The notes: generated by a model from the letters alone, not told the origin. A DNA stretch of 24,496 nucleotides from SAR86 cluster bacterium (GCA_016779505.1 JADHNM010000009.1:1-24496); one strand, 5' to 3'. Numbered from the stretch's first letter, positions 15,264-23,493 are shown. A program made the numbers and translations.

Positions 15264-15810
15264 TCGAAAAAGCTTTATTGAGGCTGTTGATAATCTTTTT
15301 TTAAAACTTGAGCTTTCATATCATTATCAATTTTACAAAGTCTTTGGAACGGATCATAGGCTCACTGAAGCAAAGAAGCTTTGGGCAGAAAGCTTAAAAA
15401 AATATCCTGCAGAATGCATCAATGCTGCAATTGAAACTGTCATTCAATCCAACGATTATCTTCCAACTCTTACCGAAGTGCTAAAAGCCTGCTCAGGATC
15501 AATGGGCGCAATCAATATTCCAACTCCACAGGAAGCATTTATCGAGGCTCAAAAATCCTCCTCACCTAGGCAAAGCTTTCCCTGGACTCATCCAATCATT
15601 TACTGGGCTGGAAGAGAAATTGGTTGGGAATTAATTAATTCCCAAAATAACACAAATGCCTTCCAAGCTTTTTCAAAAAGCTATATGCGCTTAGTTAAAA
15701 AAATGAAAGCTGGCAAAGATTTTAAGATTACTCCACAAGAGAAGCCAAAAGCTTTGGAGCCATTAGATATAGACTTATTACAAGAACTTAGGAAAAAACA
15801 TAATCTCTAA
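15232..15810 (+). CDS. Lambda-P-like replication protein (putative helicase loader)
   Basis: A 192-residue protein resembling phage replication protein P (lambda P family), which loads the replicative helicase DnaB. Seen are a LFLKLELSYHYQF helix, a TEAKKLWAESL helix aligning with the EVNEIRRQWVLAF region of lambda P, NDYLPTLTEVLKAC at 74-87 (lambda P: NRPFLPSPGQFVAWC) and FPWTHPIIYWAGREIGW at 116-132 (lambda P: YPWKSNAHYW). A basic LVKKMKAGK and a KxxALEPL tail follow. The frame is open from 15142 and has possible starts at 15142, 15187 and 15232; I choose 15232 because it gives the shortest overlap (32 nt) with the DnaT-like gene and loses nothing of the recognisable domain. The pairing DnaT-like/loader parallels dnaT-dnaC of E. 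coli. No phage genes adjoin it. Confidence 0.72.
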   Translation: MIPGQKISNSDRKSFIEAVDNLFLKLELSYHYQFYKVFGTDHRLTEAKKLWAESLKKYPAECINAAIETVIQSNDYLPTLTEVLKACSGSMGAINIPTPQEAFIEAQKSSSPRQSFPWTHPIIYWAGREIGWELINSQNNTNAFQAFSKSYMRLVKKMKAGKDFKITPQEKPKALEPLDIDLLQELRKKHNL

Positions 15811-15812
15811 AA

Positions 15813-15848
15813 TGTAAAGTATACTTTACAAAAAAGATGAACTATAAT
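15813..15848 (+). promoter_or_regulatory. RND operon promoter with 18-bp palindromic operator
   Basis: TGTAAAGTATACTTTACA at 15813-15830 is a perfect 18-bp palindrome. A consensus -10 TATAAT follows at 15843-15848; the -35 position (15820-15825, TATACT) falls inside the palindrome, so a bound regulator would cover the -35. A GC-rich stretch (CCGTCCCC) lies between the -10 and the likely start. The site is followed by a 5' leader of about 50 nt before the adaptor ATG. It is not a terminator: no T-run follows on either strand. Confidence 0.6.
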
Positions 15849-15902
15849 CCGTCCCCGATTGTCAAAATGAAAACTTTGAAATAATTATAAAAATAAGAAT
15901 AA

Positions 15903-16784
15903 ATGTCAAAAAACGTTAGAATCTCTTTATACATCTTAATTCCAGTAATAGCATGGATGATTTCTGGTCAATTTGTAGAAGAGAAAACACTGGCTGAAAA
16001 AATTGATAGGAAATTATCTTCCGTGGTAATTGCTGAAAGTCCATCTGAATTCTTCTCGCCTTCGATTAAAATAAATTCTTCGTCTACTTCTGAAAAAAGA
16101 GTAAATATATTAGCTAAGACCTCAGGAGAAGTGATGCCAAATAATGTCCTCCAGGGTGATTGGGTAGAAAAAGACCAAGTACTCTGCAGACTGGGTGTGG
16201 TCGAGCTAAATAGAACAGAAGTAAAAGCTCCATTTAAAGGTTACATTGAAAGAATCGTTAAGCCTGGCAATTACATAAGCAAAGGTCAAACATGCGCAGT
16301 TATCATTGAATTAGATCCCATTACTTTTGTTGCTGAAGTTCCTGAAACAGAGATAAAAAGAATCATTAATAATCAAAATGTTGAAATTGCACTTGTTACA
16401 GGTGAAGTGATAAAGGGTAAATTAACCTTTGTATCAAAAAGTGCATCAACTTCAACTCGAACATTTAGGGTTGAAGCCAAAGTCTCCAATGCTAGCGGCA
16501 ATATAAGAGATGGAATTACCGGAACTATGACCATTCAAACCAACAAGGTGCTTGCCAATAAAATATCTCCATCAATTTTGCTGTTATCAGATGAGGGTGA
16601 CCTTGGCGTAAGAGTTGTTGATGGTAACGATGAGGTAAAATTTTTACCAATCAAGATTATCGAAGATACCAATGATGGGATATGGGTAACAGGAATTCCC
16701 AACCTTTCAAAACTCATTGTACTTGGTCAGGGGTTTGTTAAAAATGGCGAGAAGGTCCGAACAACTTTCCTGACTGATGTATGA
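15903..16784 (+). CDS. RND efflux periplasmic adaptor (membrane fusion protein), short form without alpha-hairpin
   Basis: Periplasmic adaptor partner of the RND pump encoded next. The 293-residue protein has an N-terminal hydrophobic anchor at about 7-22 after a basic start, then a first lipoyl half-motif (ILAKTSGEVMPNNVLQGDWVEKDQVLCRL, about 69-97) and a second (TEVKAPFKGYIERIVKPGNYISKGQ, about 105-129). They are joined by only about seven residues. In usual adaptors the two halves are separated by a long alpha-helical hairpin that meets the outer-membrane channel; here that hairpin is absent. A beta-barrel domain (about 137-215) and a membrane-proximal part follow. Its stop overlaps the pump ATG by 4 nt (ATGA). 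Ribosome site is weak (AAGAA). Confidence 0.9.
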   Translation: MSKNVRISLYILIPVIAWMISGQFVEEKTLAEKIDRKLSSVVIAESPSEFFSPSIKINSSSTSEKRVNILAKTSGEVMPNNVLQGDWVEKDQVLCRLGVVELNRTEVKAPFKGYIERIVKPGNYISKGQTCAVIIELDPITFVAEVPETEIKRIINNQNVEIALVTGEVIKGKLTFVSKSASTSTRTFRVEAKVSNASGNIRDGITGTMTIQTNKVLANKISPSILLLSDEGDLGVRVVDGNDEVKFLPIKIIEDTNDGIWVTGIPNLSKLIVLGQGFVKNGEKVRTTFLTDV

Positions 16785-19700
16785 TTAAAATTGTAGATTT
16801 TGCTTTATCAAAAGCAAGAACTACTCTTGCCTTAGCTTTACTTGTTATTGTTGCAGGGTCAGTTGCACGATCAGCTCTTGGTGTGGCTGCTGATCCAAAT
16901 ATTCAATTACCCCTTGTTAGCGTAGAAGTATTTTTAGACGGAGCCTCTCCTGAAGATGCCTCCAGACTAATTGCAAGACCATTGGAAACTAGAATTAGAA
17001 GCGTTCCTGGCGTCAAGGAGCTCTCTTCATCAGCAAGGTTAAGTTATGCAAGAATTGTTGCTGAGTTTGAGGTTGGCTATAGCATTGATACAGCTTTAAG
17101 GGATATCAAACAAGCAGTAGAAGAAGTTAAATTTGAGCTCCCAAGGGAAGCGGAAGATCCTCAAATTAGAGAATATTCTTTTGCCATGTTCCCAGTCATG
17201 AATTTAAGTCTTATCGGGTCGGCATCATTGAGACAAAAAGTATTTATTGCAAGAGAGCTGCAAGATAAATTGGAATCTATCAGCGAAGTACTTGCGGCTG
17301 ATCTCGAGGGGGTTCCTCAGGAGGTTCTTGTTGGCATCATAGATAAATCCAAAATGGAAACCTATGGAATTACTCTAAATCAACTTTATAACGCTATTTC
17401 AAGCAATAACTTAATCATTCCAGGTGGTGCTCAAGACACAGGTACAGGTAAATTTAATATTGAAGTTCCAGGAATTTTTGAAACAGCAGAAGATGTTTAT
17501 AACATTCCTATCAAAGTCACTCGTGATGCAGTTGTAACCCTTAGTGATATTGGAGAAATTAAGAGAACTTTTAAAGATTATTCCTCTTTTGCTAAGGTAA
17601 ATGGCAAGGATGCGATAACTCTTGAGATCAGAATAAGAGTTGGTGCAAATGCAATTGATGCCAAAACTAAGATTTTAAAAGAAGTATCTGATTTTCAAAA
17701 AACCTTACCCCCCAATCTTTCAATAGTAAAAACTAATGATGAAACTGTCTGGGCAGAAATGATGATCTCTGAACTTGAGGGGAATATTATTACAGCTATT
17801 TTCTTGGTAATGGTTCTGGTCATTGCAAGCATGGGCGTGAGAGTTGGAATGCTGGTTGGCCTTTCGATTCCTTTTTGTTTTTTATTAACCTTTATTGTTT
17901 TAAAGGTTGTGGGAATTGAATTTAACTTTTTAGTCATGATGGGTCTTCTCCTTGGATTGGGAATGCTGATCGATGGCTCAATAGTGGTAACAGAGTATGC
18001 CGATAGAAAAATTTCTGAAGGGTTGAATAGGTTAGAAGCCTATCGAATGGCCTCTAAAAGAATGTTTTATCCTATTCTTTCATCCACAGCCACAACCATT
18101 GCAGCTTTTATACCTTTAATTTTTTGGCCAGGCTTCACAGGACAATTTATGCGCTATCTTCCTGTAACAGTTTTTATTGTGTTGAGTGCTTCCCTTGTAT
18201 ACGCAATGATTGTGACTCCTGTCATAGGTTCAATATTCGGACAAAGAAAGTCGACTCTTGTATCAGGTGAAAATGAGCAAACCGGTGAATTTGTGTTTGA
18301 TAAGATTTCTAGTTTTTATGGAAAATGGCTTAAAACATTTGTTAAAAATCCTGGAGAGACCTTAATAGCTGTGCTTATGCTTCTTTGGTTCTTTGGATAT
18401 GCCATGTATGGGAACTTTGGTAAAGGAACCATTTATTTTGCTGAAGTGGATCCTTTTGCAGCAGAAATAAATATTAGAGCACGAGGAAACTTTTCAGCGC
18501 TTGAATCAAAAGAGATCATGGAAAGAGTAGAGTCTTCTTTATCTGAAGTAAGCGGCATTGAAAATTTATATCTCACAACTGGCTCGCAATGGTTTAACTC
18601 TGGAGGAGATACCATGTCCAGAGGCTTTCTTGAAGTGGGAATGTTAACTGGAGAATTAACCGGAACTGAGATTATTCAAAATGCGCAAGCAGCTGTATCA
18701 AACTTACCAGGAATCATAGTTGAAATTACCCCTGAAGAGGGAGGCCCAAGTTTCAGCTCCCCAATAGAACTTGGTATTTTTGGAAATAATGAAGATCAAG
18801 TTGCTCAAGTAACTCAAAGCATTGAACGGTATTTACAAGAAGATGTCACTGGACTTACCAATATAAATTCCACGTTGCCCCATCCATTAATTGAATGGAA
18901 AGTCGAGGTAGACAAGCAAAAAGCTGCACAACTTGGTGTGAGCATGATGGATATAGGCGCATTAGTTCAGATGCTAACCAATGGTTTCAAAGTTGGAGAG
19001 TATAGGCCAGATGACTCCAAAGATGAAATTGAAATCAGAGCTAGGTTTGATAAAGAGCTAAGATCACTGAGTGGTATTAAAGATCTAAAGATAAATTCAA
19101 TCAATGGTCTTATTCCAATCAGCACCTTTATAAAACTCGTACCTACTCAAAATCGTCAATCGGTTGTGAGAAGAAATGGTAAATTTTTCCATGAGATTGG
19201 AATGGGTACTGAAGCTGAGTATCTTGAATCTGATAAAGTAAAAGAAATTGGAGCATGGCTCGAAACTCAGAACTTTGGTTCTGATATTACAACTAAGTTT
19301 AGAGGTCAACAAGAGGAAACCGAAGCTGTCACAGCATTCCTCGGCGGTGCAGCGGTAACTGCTCTAGCGCTCATGCTAATTTTACTCGTTACTCAATTTA
19401 ATAGCTTTTATCAATCATTTCTTGTGCTAAGCGCAGTGTTTATGTCGATAGTGGGTGTGTTAATAGGCCTGATGATCATGGGTAAACCATTCAGCACCAC
19501 CATGAATGGAATCGCAATTGTTGCTTTGTCAGGAATAGTTGTAAATAACAATATTGTTCTTATTGATACTTTTAACAGGTTAGTCGGAGAATTTCCAAAT
19601 CTTTCAAAAGAAGAAGTGATAATGAAAGCTTGCAAGCAAAGACTGAGACCCATTCTGCTGACTACTGCTACTACTATCTTCGGCCTTCTTCCGCTTGCTG

Positions 19701-19909
19701 TAGGTGTAAGTATTGATGTGATATCAAGAGAAATACTTATCGGTAGCCGTGTTGTTGAGTGGTGGACATTATTAGCCTCCTCTATTGTATTTGGCCTATC
19801 ATTCAGCACAGTGTTAACTTTAATTTTTACCCCAGCCGCACTGATACTTCCATCTAGGATCAAAGCATGGCTTCAAATTAGATTTGGTCTATTTAAGACT
19901 GCAAGTTAA
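16781..19909 (+). CDS. RND-family efflux pump permease
   Basis: Inner-membrane proton-driven exporter of 1042 residues, the AcrB/HAE length, with the two-fold RND plan: TM1 at about 12-30, a periplasmic porter region at 35-330, TM2-6 at about 335-485, TM7 near 525-545, a second periplasmic region at 550-850 and TM8-12 at about 853-1023. TM4 reads GMLIDGSIVV: one Asp (D398) is kept but the second of the AcrB DD pair is Gly (G399). TM10 reads GIVVNNNIVLIDTF, with Asn where AcrB has K940 and an added D929. RLRPILLTTATTI follows as in other RND pumps. The substrate cannot be read from sequence. No outer-membrane TolC-like gene is adjacent. Confidence 0.94.
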   Translation: MIKIVDFALSKARTTLALALLVIVAGSVARSALGVAADPNIQLPLVSVEVFLDGASPEDASRLIARPLETRIRSVPGVKELSSSARLSYARIVAEFEVGYSIDTALRDIKQAVEEVKFELPREAEDPQIREYSFAMFPVMNLSLIGSASLRQKVFIARELQDKLESISEVLAADLEGVPQEVLVGIIDKSKMETYGITLNQLYNAISSNNLIIPGGAQDTGTGKFNIEVPGIFETAEDVYNIPIKVTRDAVVTLSDIGEIKRTFKDYSSFAKVNGKDAITLEIRIRVGANAIDAKTKILKEVSDFQKTLPPNLSIVKTNDETVWAEMMISELEGNIITAIFLVMVLVIASMGVRVGMLVGLSIPFCFLLTFIVLKVVGIEFNFLVMMGLLLGLGMLIDGSIVVTEYADRKISEGLNRLEAYRMASKRMFYPILSSTATTIAAFIPLIFWPGFTGQFMRYLPVTVFIVLSASLVYAMIVTPVIGSIFGQRKSTLVSGENEQTGEFVFDKISSFYGKWLKTFVKNPGETLIAVLMLLWFFGYAMYGNFGKGTIYFAEVDPFAAEINIRARGNFSALESKEIMERVESSLSEVSGIENLYLTTGSQWFNSGGDTMSRGFLEVGMLTGELTGTEIIQNAQAAVSNLPGIIVEITPEEGGPSFSSPIELGIFGNNEDQVAQVTQSIERYLQEDVTGLTNINSTLPHPLIEWKVEVDKQKAAQLGVSMMDIGALVQMLTNGFKVGEYRPDDSKDEIEIRARFDKELRSLSGIKDLKINSINGLIPISTFIKLVPTQNRQSVVRRNGKFFHEIGMGTEAEYLESDKVKEIGAWLETQNFGSDITTKFRGQQEETEAVTAFLGGAAVTALALMLILLVTQFNSFYQSFLVLSAVFMSIVGVLIGLMIMGKPFSTTMNGIAIVALSGIVVNNNIVLIDTFNRLVGEFPNLSKEEVIMKACKQRLRPILLTTATTIFGLLPLAVGVSIDVISREILIGSRVVEWWTLLASSIVFGLSFSTVLTLIFTPAALILPSRIKAWLQIRFGLFKTAS

Positions 19910-19938
19910 GTGATGAATAAAAAATCATAAGTTACAAT
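19910..19938 (+). promoter_or_regulatory. Weak candidate promoter before xseB
   Basis: The 34-bp gap between the pump and xseB holds TACAAT (19933-19938, 5/6 to TATAAT) with a poor -35 (GTGATG) 17 bp upstream. If used, transcription would begin about at the xseB ATG (19944), giving a nearly leaderless message. No good Shine-Dalgarno sequence precedes the ATG. xseB may instead be read through from the RND operon. Confidence 0.2.
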
Positions 19939-19943
19939 AAGAC

Positions 19944-20162
19944 ATGACCAAAAAAGACACAGTAAATTTCGAATCATCTCTCAAAAAACTTGAGCAAATT
20001 GTTGCCAAGCTTGAAGATGGTGACATCAGCTTAGAGGATAGCGTCAAATCATTTGAAGAAGGAATTGGTTTAGTAAAAGAATGTCAGAAACAGCTCTCTT
20101 CAGCTGAGTTAAAAGTAAAAAAACTTTTAGACAGTGGCGATACAGTAGATTTGGATAGCTAA
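19944..20162 (+). CDS. xseB: Exodeoxyribonuclease VII small subunit
   Basis: Small regulatory subunit of exonuclease VII, a single-strand DNA nuclease with XseA (not in this window). It has 72 residues and the standard signature FESSLKKLEQIVAKLEDGDISLEDSVKSFEEGI, followed by a coiled-coil CQKQLSSAELKVKKL. It begins the xseB-ispA-dxs operon known from E. coli; ispA begins 10 nt after the stop. Confidence 0.97.
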   Translation: MTKKDTVNFESSLKKLEQIVAKLEDGDISLEDSVKSFEEGIGLVKECQKQLSSAELKVKKLLDSGDTVDLDS

Positions 20163-20172
20163 GATTGAATTC

Positions 20173-21042
20173 ATGTCTGTAAGCTTTCTATCTGAATGCA
20201 AAGAGAAGGTGTTAAATCGAATAGATGCCCTGCTTCCAGATACGAATAAGATAGTTTCTGCCATGCGATATTCAGCTCTGGCAGATAGTAAATGTATTAG
20301 AGCAGGATTGGTTTTTGCTTCTGGAAATCTAAATAATGAAATTTCTAATTCAGCACTAGTTGATATGGCGACTAGCATTGAACTCATGCACACCTACTCT
20401 TTAATTCACGATGACTTGCCCTCAATGGACAATGACGACATGAGAAGAGGCCAGGCTTCAAATCACGTTAAGTTCAATGAAGCAACAGCTATTTTAGCTG
20501 GCGATGCTCTTCAAGCTTTAGCTTATGAGACGATTGCCTCATCGCTTGAGATGACTCCAATGGAAAAGATTTACTCAATCAAAGCTCTTGCAAATGCATG
20601 TGGGCACAAAGGTATGATTCTAGGCCAGCAATATGACTTGGATGGTGAGAAAAATGAATACAATGACATTAAAAAAATTCATGAGCTAAAAACTGGAAAG
20701 TTAATTCAAGTCGCAATGACTATGCCGCACCTAGGTAACCAAAAGCAAAAAAATCAACTAACAATTTTAGATCAAGTTGGTAAAGATCTAGGTCTTGCCT
20801 TCCAGATTATGGATGATGTGTTGGAGGTCTCTACTGATTCAAGCATTCTGGGAAAAAGCAATCAGTCAGATTTAATAAATAAAAAATTAACTTATGTAAG
20901 TGCCTATGGTAAACAGGAATCCATAAATCAAGCCCATGGTCTATCAAATGCATGTATTGCTAAACTAGAAGACTCGTTTGATAAAAACAAAGTTATGAAC
21001 CTGCTTGAATTAGCTAAATTTATGGTTGAAAGAGAGAGTTAA
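20173..21042 (+). CDS. ispA: Farnesyl/geranyl diphosphate synthase (polyprenyl synthetase)
   Basis: Condenses isopentenyl diphosphate with allylic diphosphates to farnesyl diphosphate, feeding ubiquinone and undecaprenol synthesis. It has 289 residues. The first Asp-rich motif is intact: DDLPSMDNDDMRRG, with D80, D81 and D86. The second reads DDVLEVSTD (214-222): its third acidic position is E218 where DDxxD is usual. The region that is GGKRxRP in E. coli IspA reads DSKCIRA (38-44); K40 and R43 are kept, but the Gly pair and the Pro are not. GKSNQSDLINKKLTY follows. Despite these changes the length, frame and position between xseB and dxs support a working IspA. dxs follows with a 1-nt gap. 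Confidence 0.95.
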   Translation: MSVSFLSECKEKVLNRIDALLPDTNKIVSAMRYSALADSKCIRAGLVFASGNLNNEISNSALVDMATSIELMHTYSLIHDDLPSMDNDDMRRGQASNHVKFNEATAILAGDALQALAYETIASSLEMTPMEKIYSIKALANACGHKGMILGQQYDLDGEKNEYNDIKKIHELKTGKLIQVAMTMPHLGNQKQKNQLTILDQVGKDLGLAFQIMDDVLEVSTDSSILGKSNQSDLINKKLTYVSAYGKQESINQAHGLSNACIAKLEDSFDKNKVMNLLELAKFMVERES

Positions 21043-21043
21043 G

Positions 21044-22912
21044 ATGAAAATATTCTCTGAAATTCCATCAAGCCCTCCTCAAACGTTAGTTTTGGATAAG
21101 GTAAATCTGCCCAAAGATATTAAAAATTTAACATCTGTAGAACTCAAGTCATTAGCAGATGATGTGCGAGCACATATGCTATACAGTGTTGGTCAAAGCG
21201 GCGGTCATCTTGGTGGAGGGTTGGGAGTAGTAGAGCTAACGGTCGTATTACACTACCTTTACAATACTCCCAATGACAAAATTGTGTGGGATGTAGGCCA
21301 TCAAGCTTATCCTCATAAAATTCTAACTGGCAGAAAAGATACTCTTACCTCAATCCGTCATAAAGATGGGCTGGCTCCATTCCCAAACCGAGAAGAGAGT
21401 GAGTATGATGCTTTTGGAGTTGGCCACTCAAGCACTTCCATCAGTGCTGCACTTGGTATGGCAATTGCAAACAATGATACAAATAAAAAAGTGGTTGCTG
21501 TTATCGGTGATGGAGCTATGACAGCCGGGATGGCATTTGAAGGCTTGGCTCACGCGGGTCATGTAAAGCCAGATATGTTAATTATTCTTAATGATAATGA
21601 TATGTCTATCTCAGAAAATGTTGGAGGATTAAATAATTATTTCTCAAGAATTTGGGCATCAAAAGTTTATAAGGGAATAAGAAAAAGCGGGAAAAGTTTT
21701 TTAGAAAATCTACCTCAAGCGCATCACATTGCAAGAAAAGTAGAAACTCAAATGAAAGCCATGGTGGCCCCGGGAAGTATATTTGAAGAGCTAGGTCTGA
21801 ATTATATTGGTCCAATAGATGGCCATGATATTAATGAGTTGATGAAAGTGATAGGCAATTTAAAGGACTTTGAAGGCCCACAATTTTTGCATGTGATCAC
21901 AAAAAAAGGAGCTGGATTGGACCCTGCAGAAGCAGATAGAATTGGTTTCCATGCAATTGGAAAAATCAAACCATTGGATGCAACCAACAAAAAACATGCT
22001 CCTAAGTATCAAGATGTTTTTGGGCAATGGATTGTTGATATGGCTTCAAAGGATCATGATTTAATAGCAATAACTCCTGCCATGCGAGAAGGCTCAGGGC
22101 TTGTTAATTTCAGCAAAGAGTTTCCTGAAAGATTTTTTGATGTTGCGATCGCCGAACAGCATGCGGTCACTCTTGCTGCTGGCATGGCGTGTGAAGAGAA
22201 AAAACCTGTTGTTGCGATCTATTCAACTTTTTTGCAAAGAGCTTATGATCAATTAATCCATGATGTTGCTTTGCAAAATCTAAATGTGCTTTTTGCAATT
22301 GATCGAGCAGGATTGGTGGGTGAAGATGGACCAACGCATTCTGGAAATTATGACCTAACATATCTTAGATGCATCCCTAACATGATGATTGCAGTGCCTG
22401 CAGATGAAAACGAAACAAGAAAATTGCTGACTACTGCCTTTATGCATCATGGTCCAGCTGCCGTAAGGTATCCAAGAGGCGGTGGGATTAACTCCACTAT
22501 AGAACTTGAACTAATTCCTGTTGAAGTTGGTAAAGGTAGACTAATTAGTGAGCAGGAATCAGACATGCTCGTGATGAATTTTGGAGCTTTAATAGGAACT
22601 GCAAAAGCAGTTGCACAAGAACTAAATGCTACTCTATTAGATATGCGATTTGTTAAGCCATTAGATAAAAAATTAATGGCTGAGCACTCAAATGGCAAAA
22701 AAACAATTATTACCATTGAGGATGGAGCCATATCCGGTGGTGCTGGGTCAGCAGTTAGTGAATGGGCTCAGGAAAATCAAATGAAGCAGCAAATTATCAT
22801 ATGTGGTATTCCAGATGAGTTTGTTGATCACGCAAGTCGAGAAGAAATGCTTGAGATGACGGGCCTGGATACAAAAGGGATTCTTGCTAAAGTAGAAGAC
22901 TGCCTATCTTAA
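21044..22912 (+). CDS. dxs: 1-deoxy-D-xylulose-5-phosphate synthase
   Basis: Thiamine-diphosphate enzyme that starts the MEP isoprenoid pathway from pyruvate and glyceraldehyde 3-phosphate. It has 622 residues, as expected. SGGHLGGGLG (52-61, with the active-site His H55), DVGHQAYPHKILTGR, the TPP motif GDGAMTAGMAFEGLAHAG (from 155) paired with NDNDMSIS (183-190), and AIAEQHAVTLAAGMA in the central domain are all clear. A C-terminal transketolase-like domain ends the protein. I start at the ATG at 21044, 1 nt after the ispA stop, with AGAGAG in ribosome-site position; an in-frame TTG at 21026 would add six residues inside ispA. The stop overlaps the convergent ribA by 9 bp. Confidence 0.98.
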   Translation: MKIFSEIPSSPPQTLVLDKVNLPKDIKNLTSVELKSLADDVRAHMLYSVGQSGGHLGGGLGVVELTVVLHYLYNTPNDKIVWDVGHQAYPHKILTGRKDTLTSIRHKDGLAPFPNREESEYDAFGVGHSSTSISAALGMAIANNDTNKKVVAVIGDGAMTAGMAFEGLAHAGHVKPDMLIILNDNDMSISENVGGLNNYFSRIWASKVYKGIRKSGKSFLENLPQAHHIARKVETQMKAMVAPGSIFEELGLNYIGPIDGHDINELMKVIGNLKDFEGPQFLHVITKKGAGLDPAEADRIGFHAIGKIKPLDATNKKHAPKYQDVFGQWIVDMASKDHDLIAITPAMREGSGLVNFSKEFPERFFDVAIAEQHAVTLAAGMACEEKKPVVAIYSTFLQRAYDQLIHDVALQNLNVLFAIDRAGLVGEDGPTHSGNYDLTYLRCIPNMMIAVPADENETRKLLTTAFMHHGPAAVRYPRGGGINSTIELELIPVEVGKGRLISEQESDMLVMNFGALIGTAKAVAQELNATLLDMRFVKPLDKKLMAEHSNGKKTIITIEDGAISGGAGSAVSEWAQENQMKQQIIICGIPDEFVDHASREEMLEMTGLDTKGILAKVEDCLS

Positions 22913-23488
22913 ATGACCCATTTTATCTCTTTTGGTATCGAGATAATTTTTATTCTTTTCGTTTGCGCCTTCATGAAGAGATGTTCTTTTGGCAACCGTG
23001 ATCCCTACCTCTTCTAGGGCATCTACTTTTTTTGGGTTATTTGTTAAGAGATTAACCGAGGAAACTTTAAAATGCTGAAGTATATCTAAGCAAATATTAT
23101 ATTCTCTTAGGTCGGCATCAAAACCCAATAATTCATTAGCCTCTACTGTGTCATGGCCCTGATCTTGCAAAGCATATGCTCTAATTTTATTGACTAGGCC
23201 AATGCCTCTGCCCTCTTGCCTTAAATACAAGAGAATGCCGGATTGATTTTGAGCTAACATTTTAAGTGCTGCTTGTAATTGAGGCCCACAATCGCATCTT
23301 AGACTATGCAATGCATCTCCAGTTAGGCATTCAGAATGAACTCTGCACATCACTGCATCTTGTTTTTCAATTTCACCAATGGTTAATGCAATGTGATCTT
23401 TCCCATTAGGTTCTTCAAAAGCTGAAATGGTAAAGTTACCAAACTTAGTTGGTAATTCTGATTCAGATACAAATTTACAGCTATTCAA
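22904..23488 (-). CDS. ribA: GTP cyclohydrolase II
   Basis: First step of riboflavin synthesis: opens GTP to the diamino-ribosylamino-pyrimidine phosphate. The protein has 194 residues, close to E. coli RibA. The zinc ligands C54, C65 and C67 (HSECLTGDALHSLRCDCG) have the E. coli numbers, RQEGRGIGL and NKIRAYALQDQG (Y105) follow, and LLTNNPKKVDAL and YLDTKRDKMGHL close it. The TTG start at 23488 is chosen because the next residues (KFVSESELPT) align with the start of E. coli RibA and no other start lies upstream in frame. No Shine-Dalgarno sequence. It follows pgpA with a 5-nt gap. Confidence 0.96.
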   Translation of the reverse strand: MNSCKFVSESELPTKFGNFTISAFEEPNGKDHIALTIGEIEKQDAVMCRVHSECLTGDALHSLRCDCGPQLQAALKMLAQNQSGILLYLRQEGRGIGLVNKIRAYALQDQGHDTVEANELLGFDADLREYNICLDILQHFKVSSVNLLTNNPKKVDALEEVGITVAKRTSLHEGANEKNKNYLDTKRDKMGHLR

Positions 23489-23493
23489 TTGAT

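Noticed and set aside
14445..15810. Frameshifted single gene (DnaT-like and lambda-P-like parts as one broken protein)
   Set aside because: Each part is complete by itself, resembles a different family, and the short stop/start overlap is normal for an operon in this genome.
15813..15830. Palindrome after the lambda-P-like gene as a Rho-independent terminator
   Set aside because: The dyad has no loop, is AT-rich, and is followed by A rather than T on the plus strand.
19411..19863. 150-codon open frame on the minus strand
   Set aside because: It lies wholly inside the RND pump gene, opposite its conserved TM10-12 coding region; no recognisable motifs and no ribosome site.
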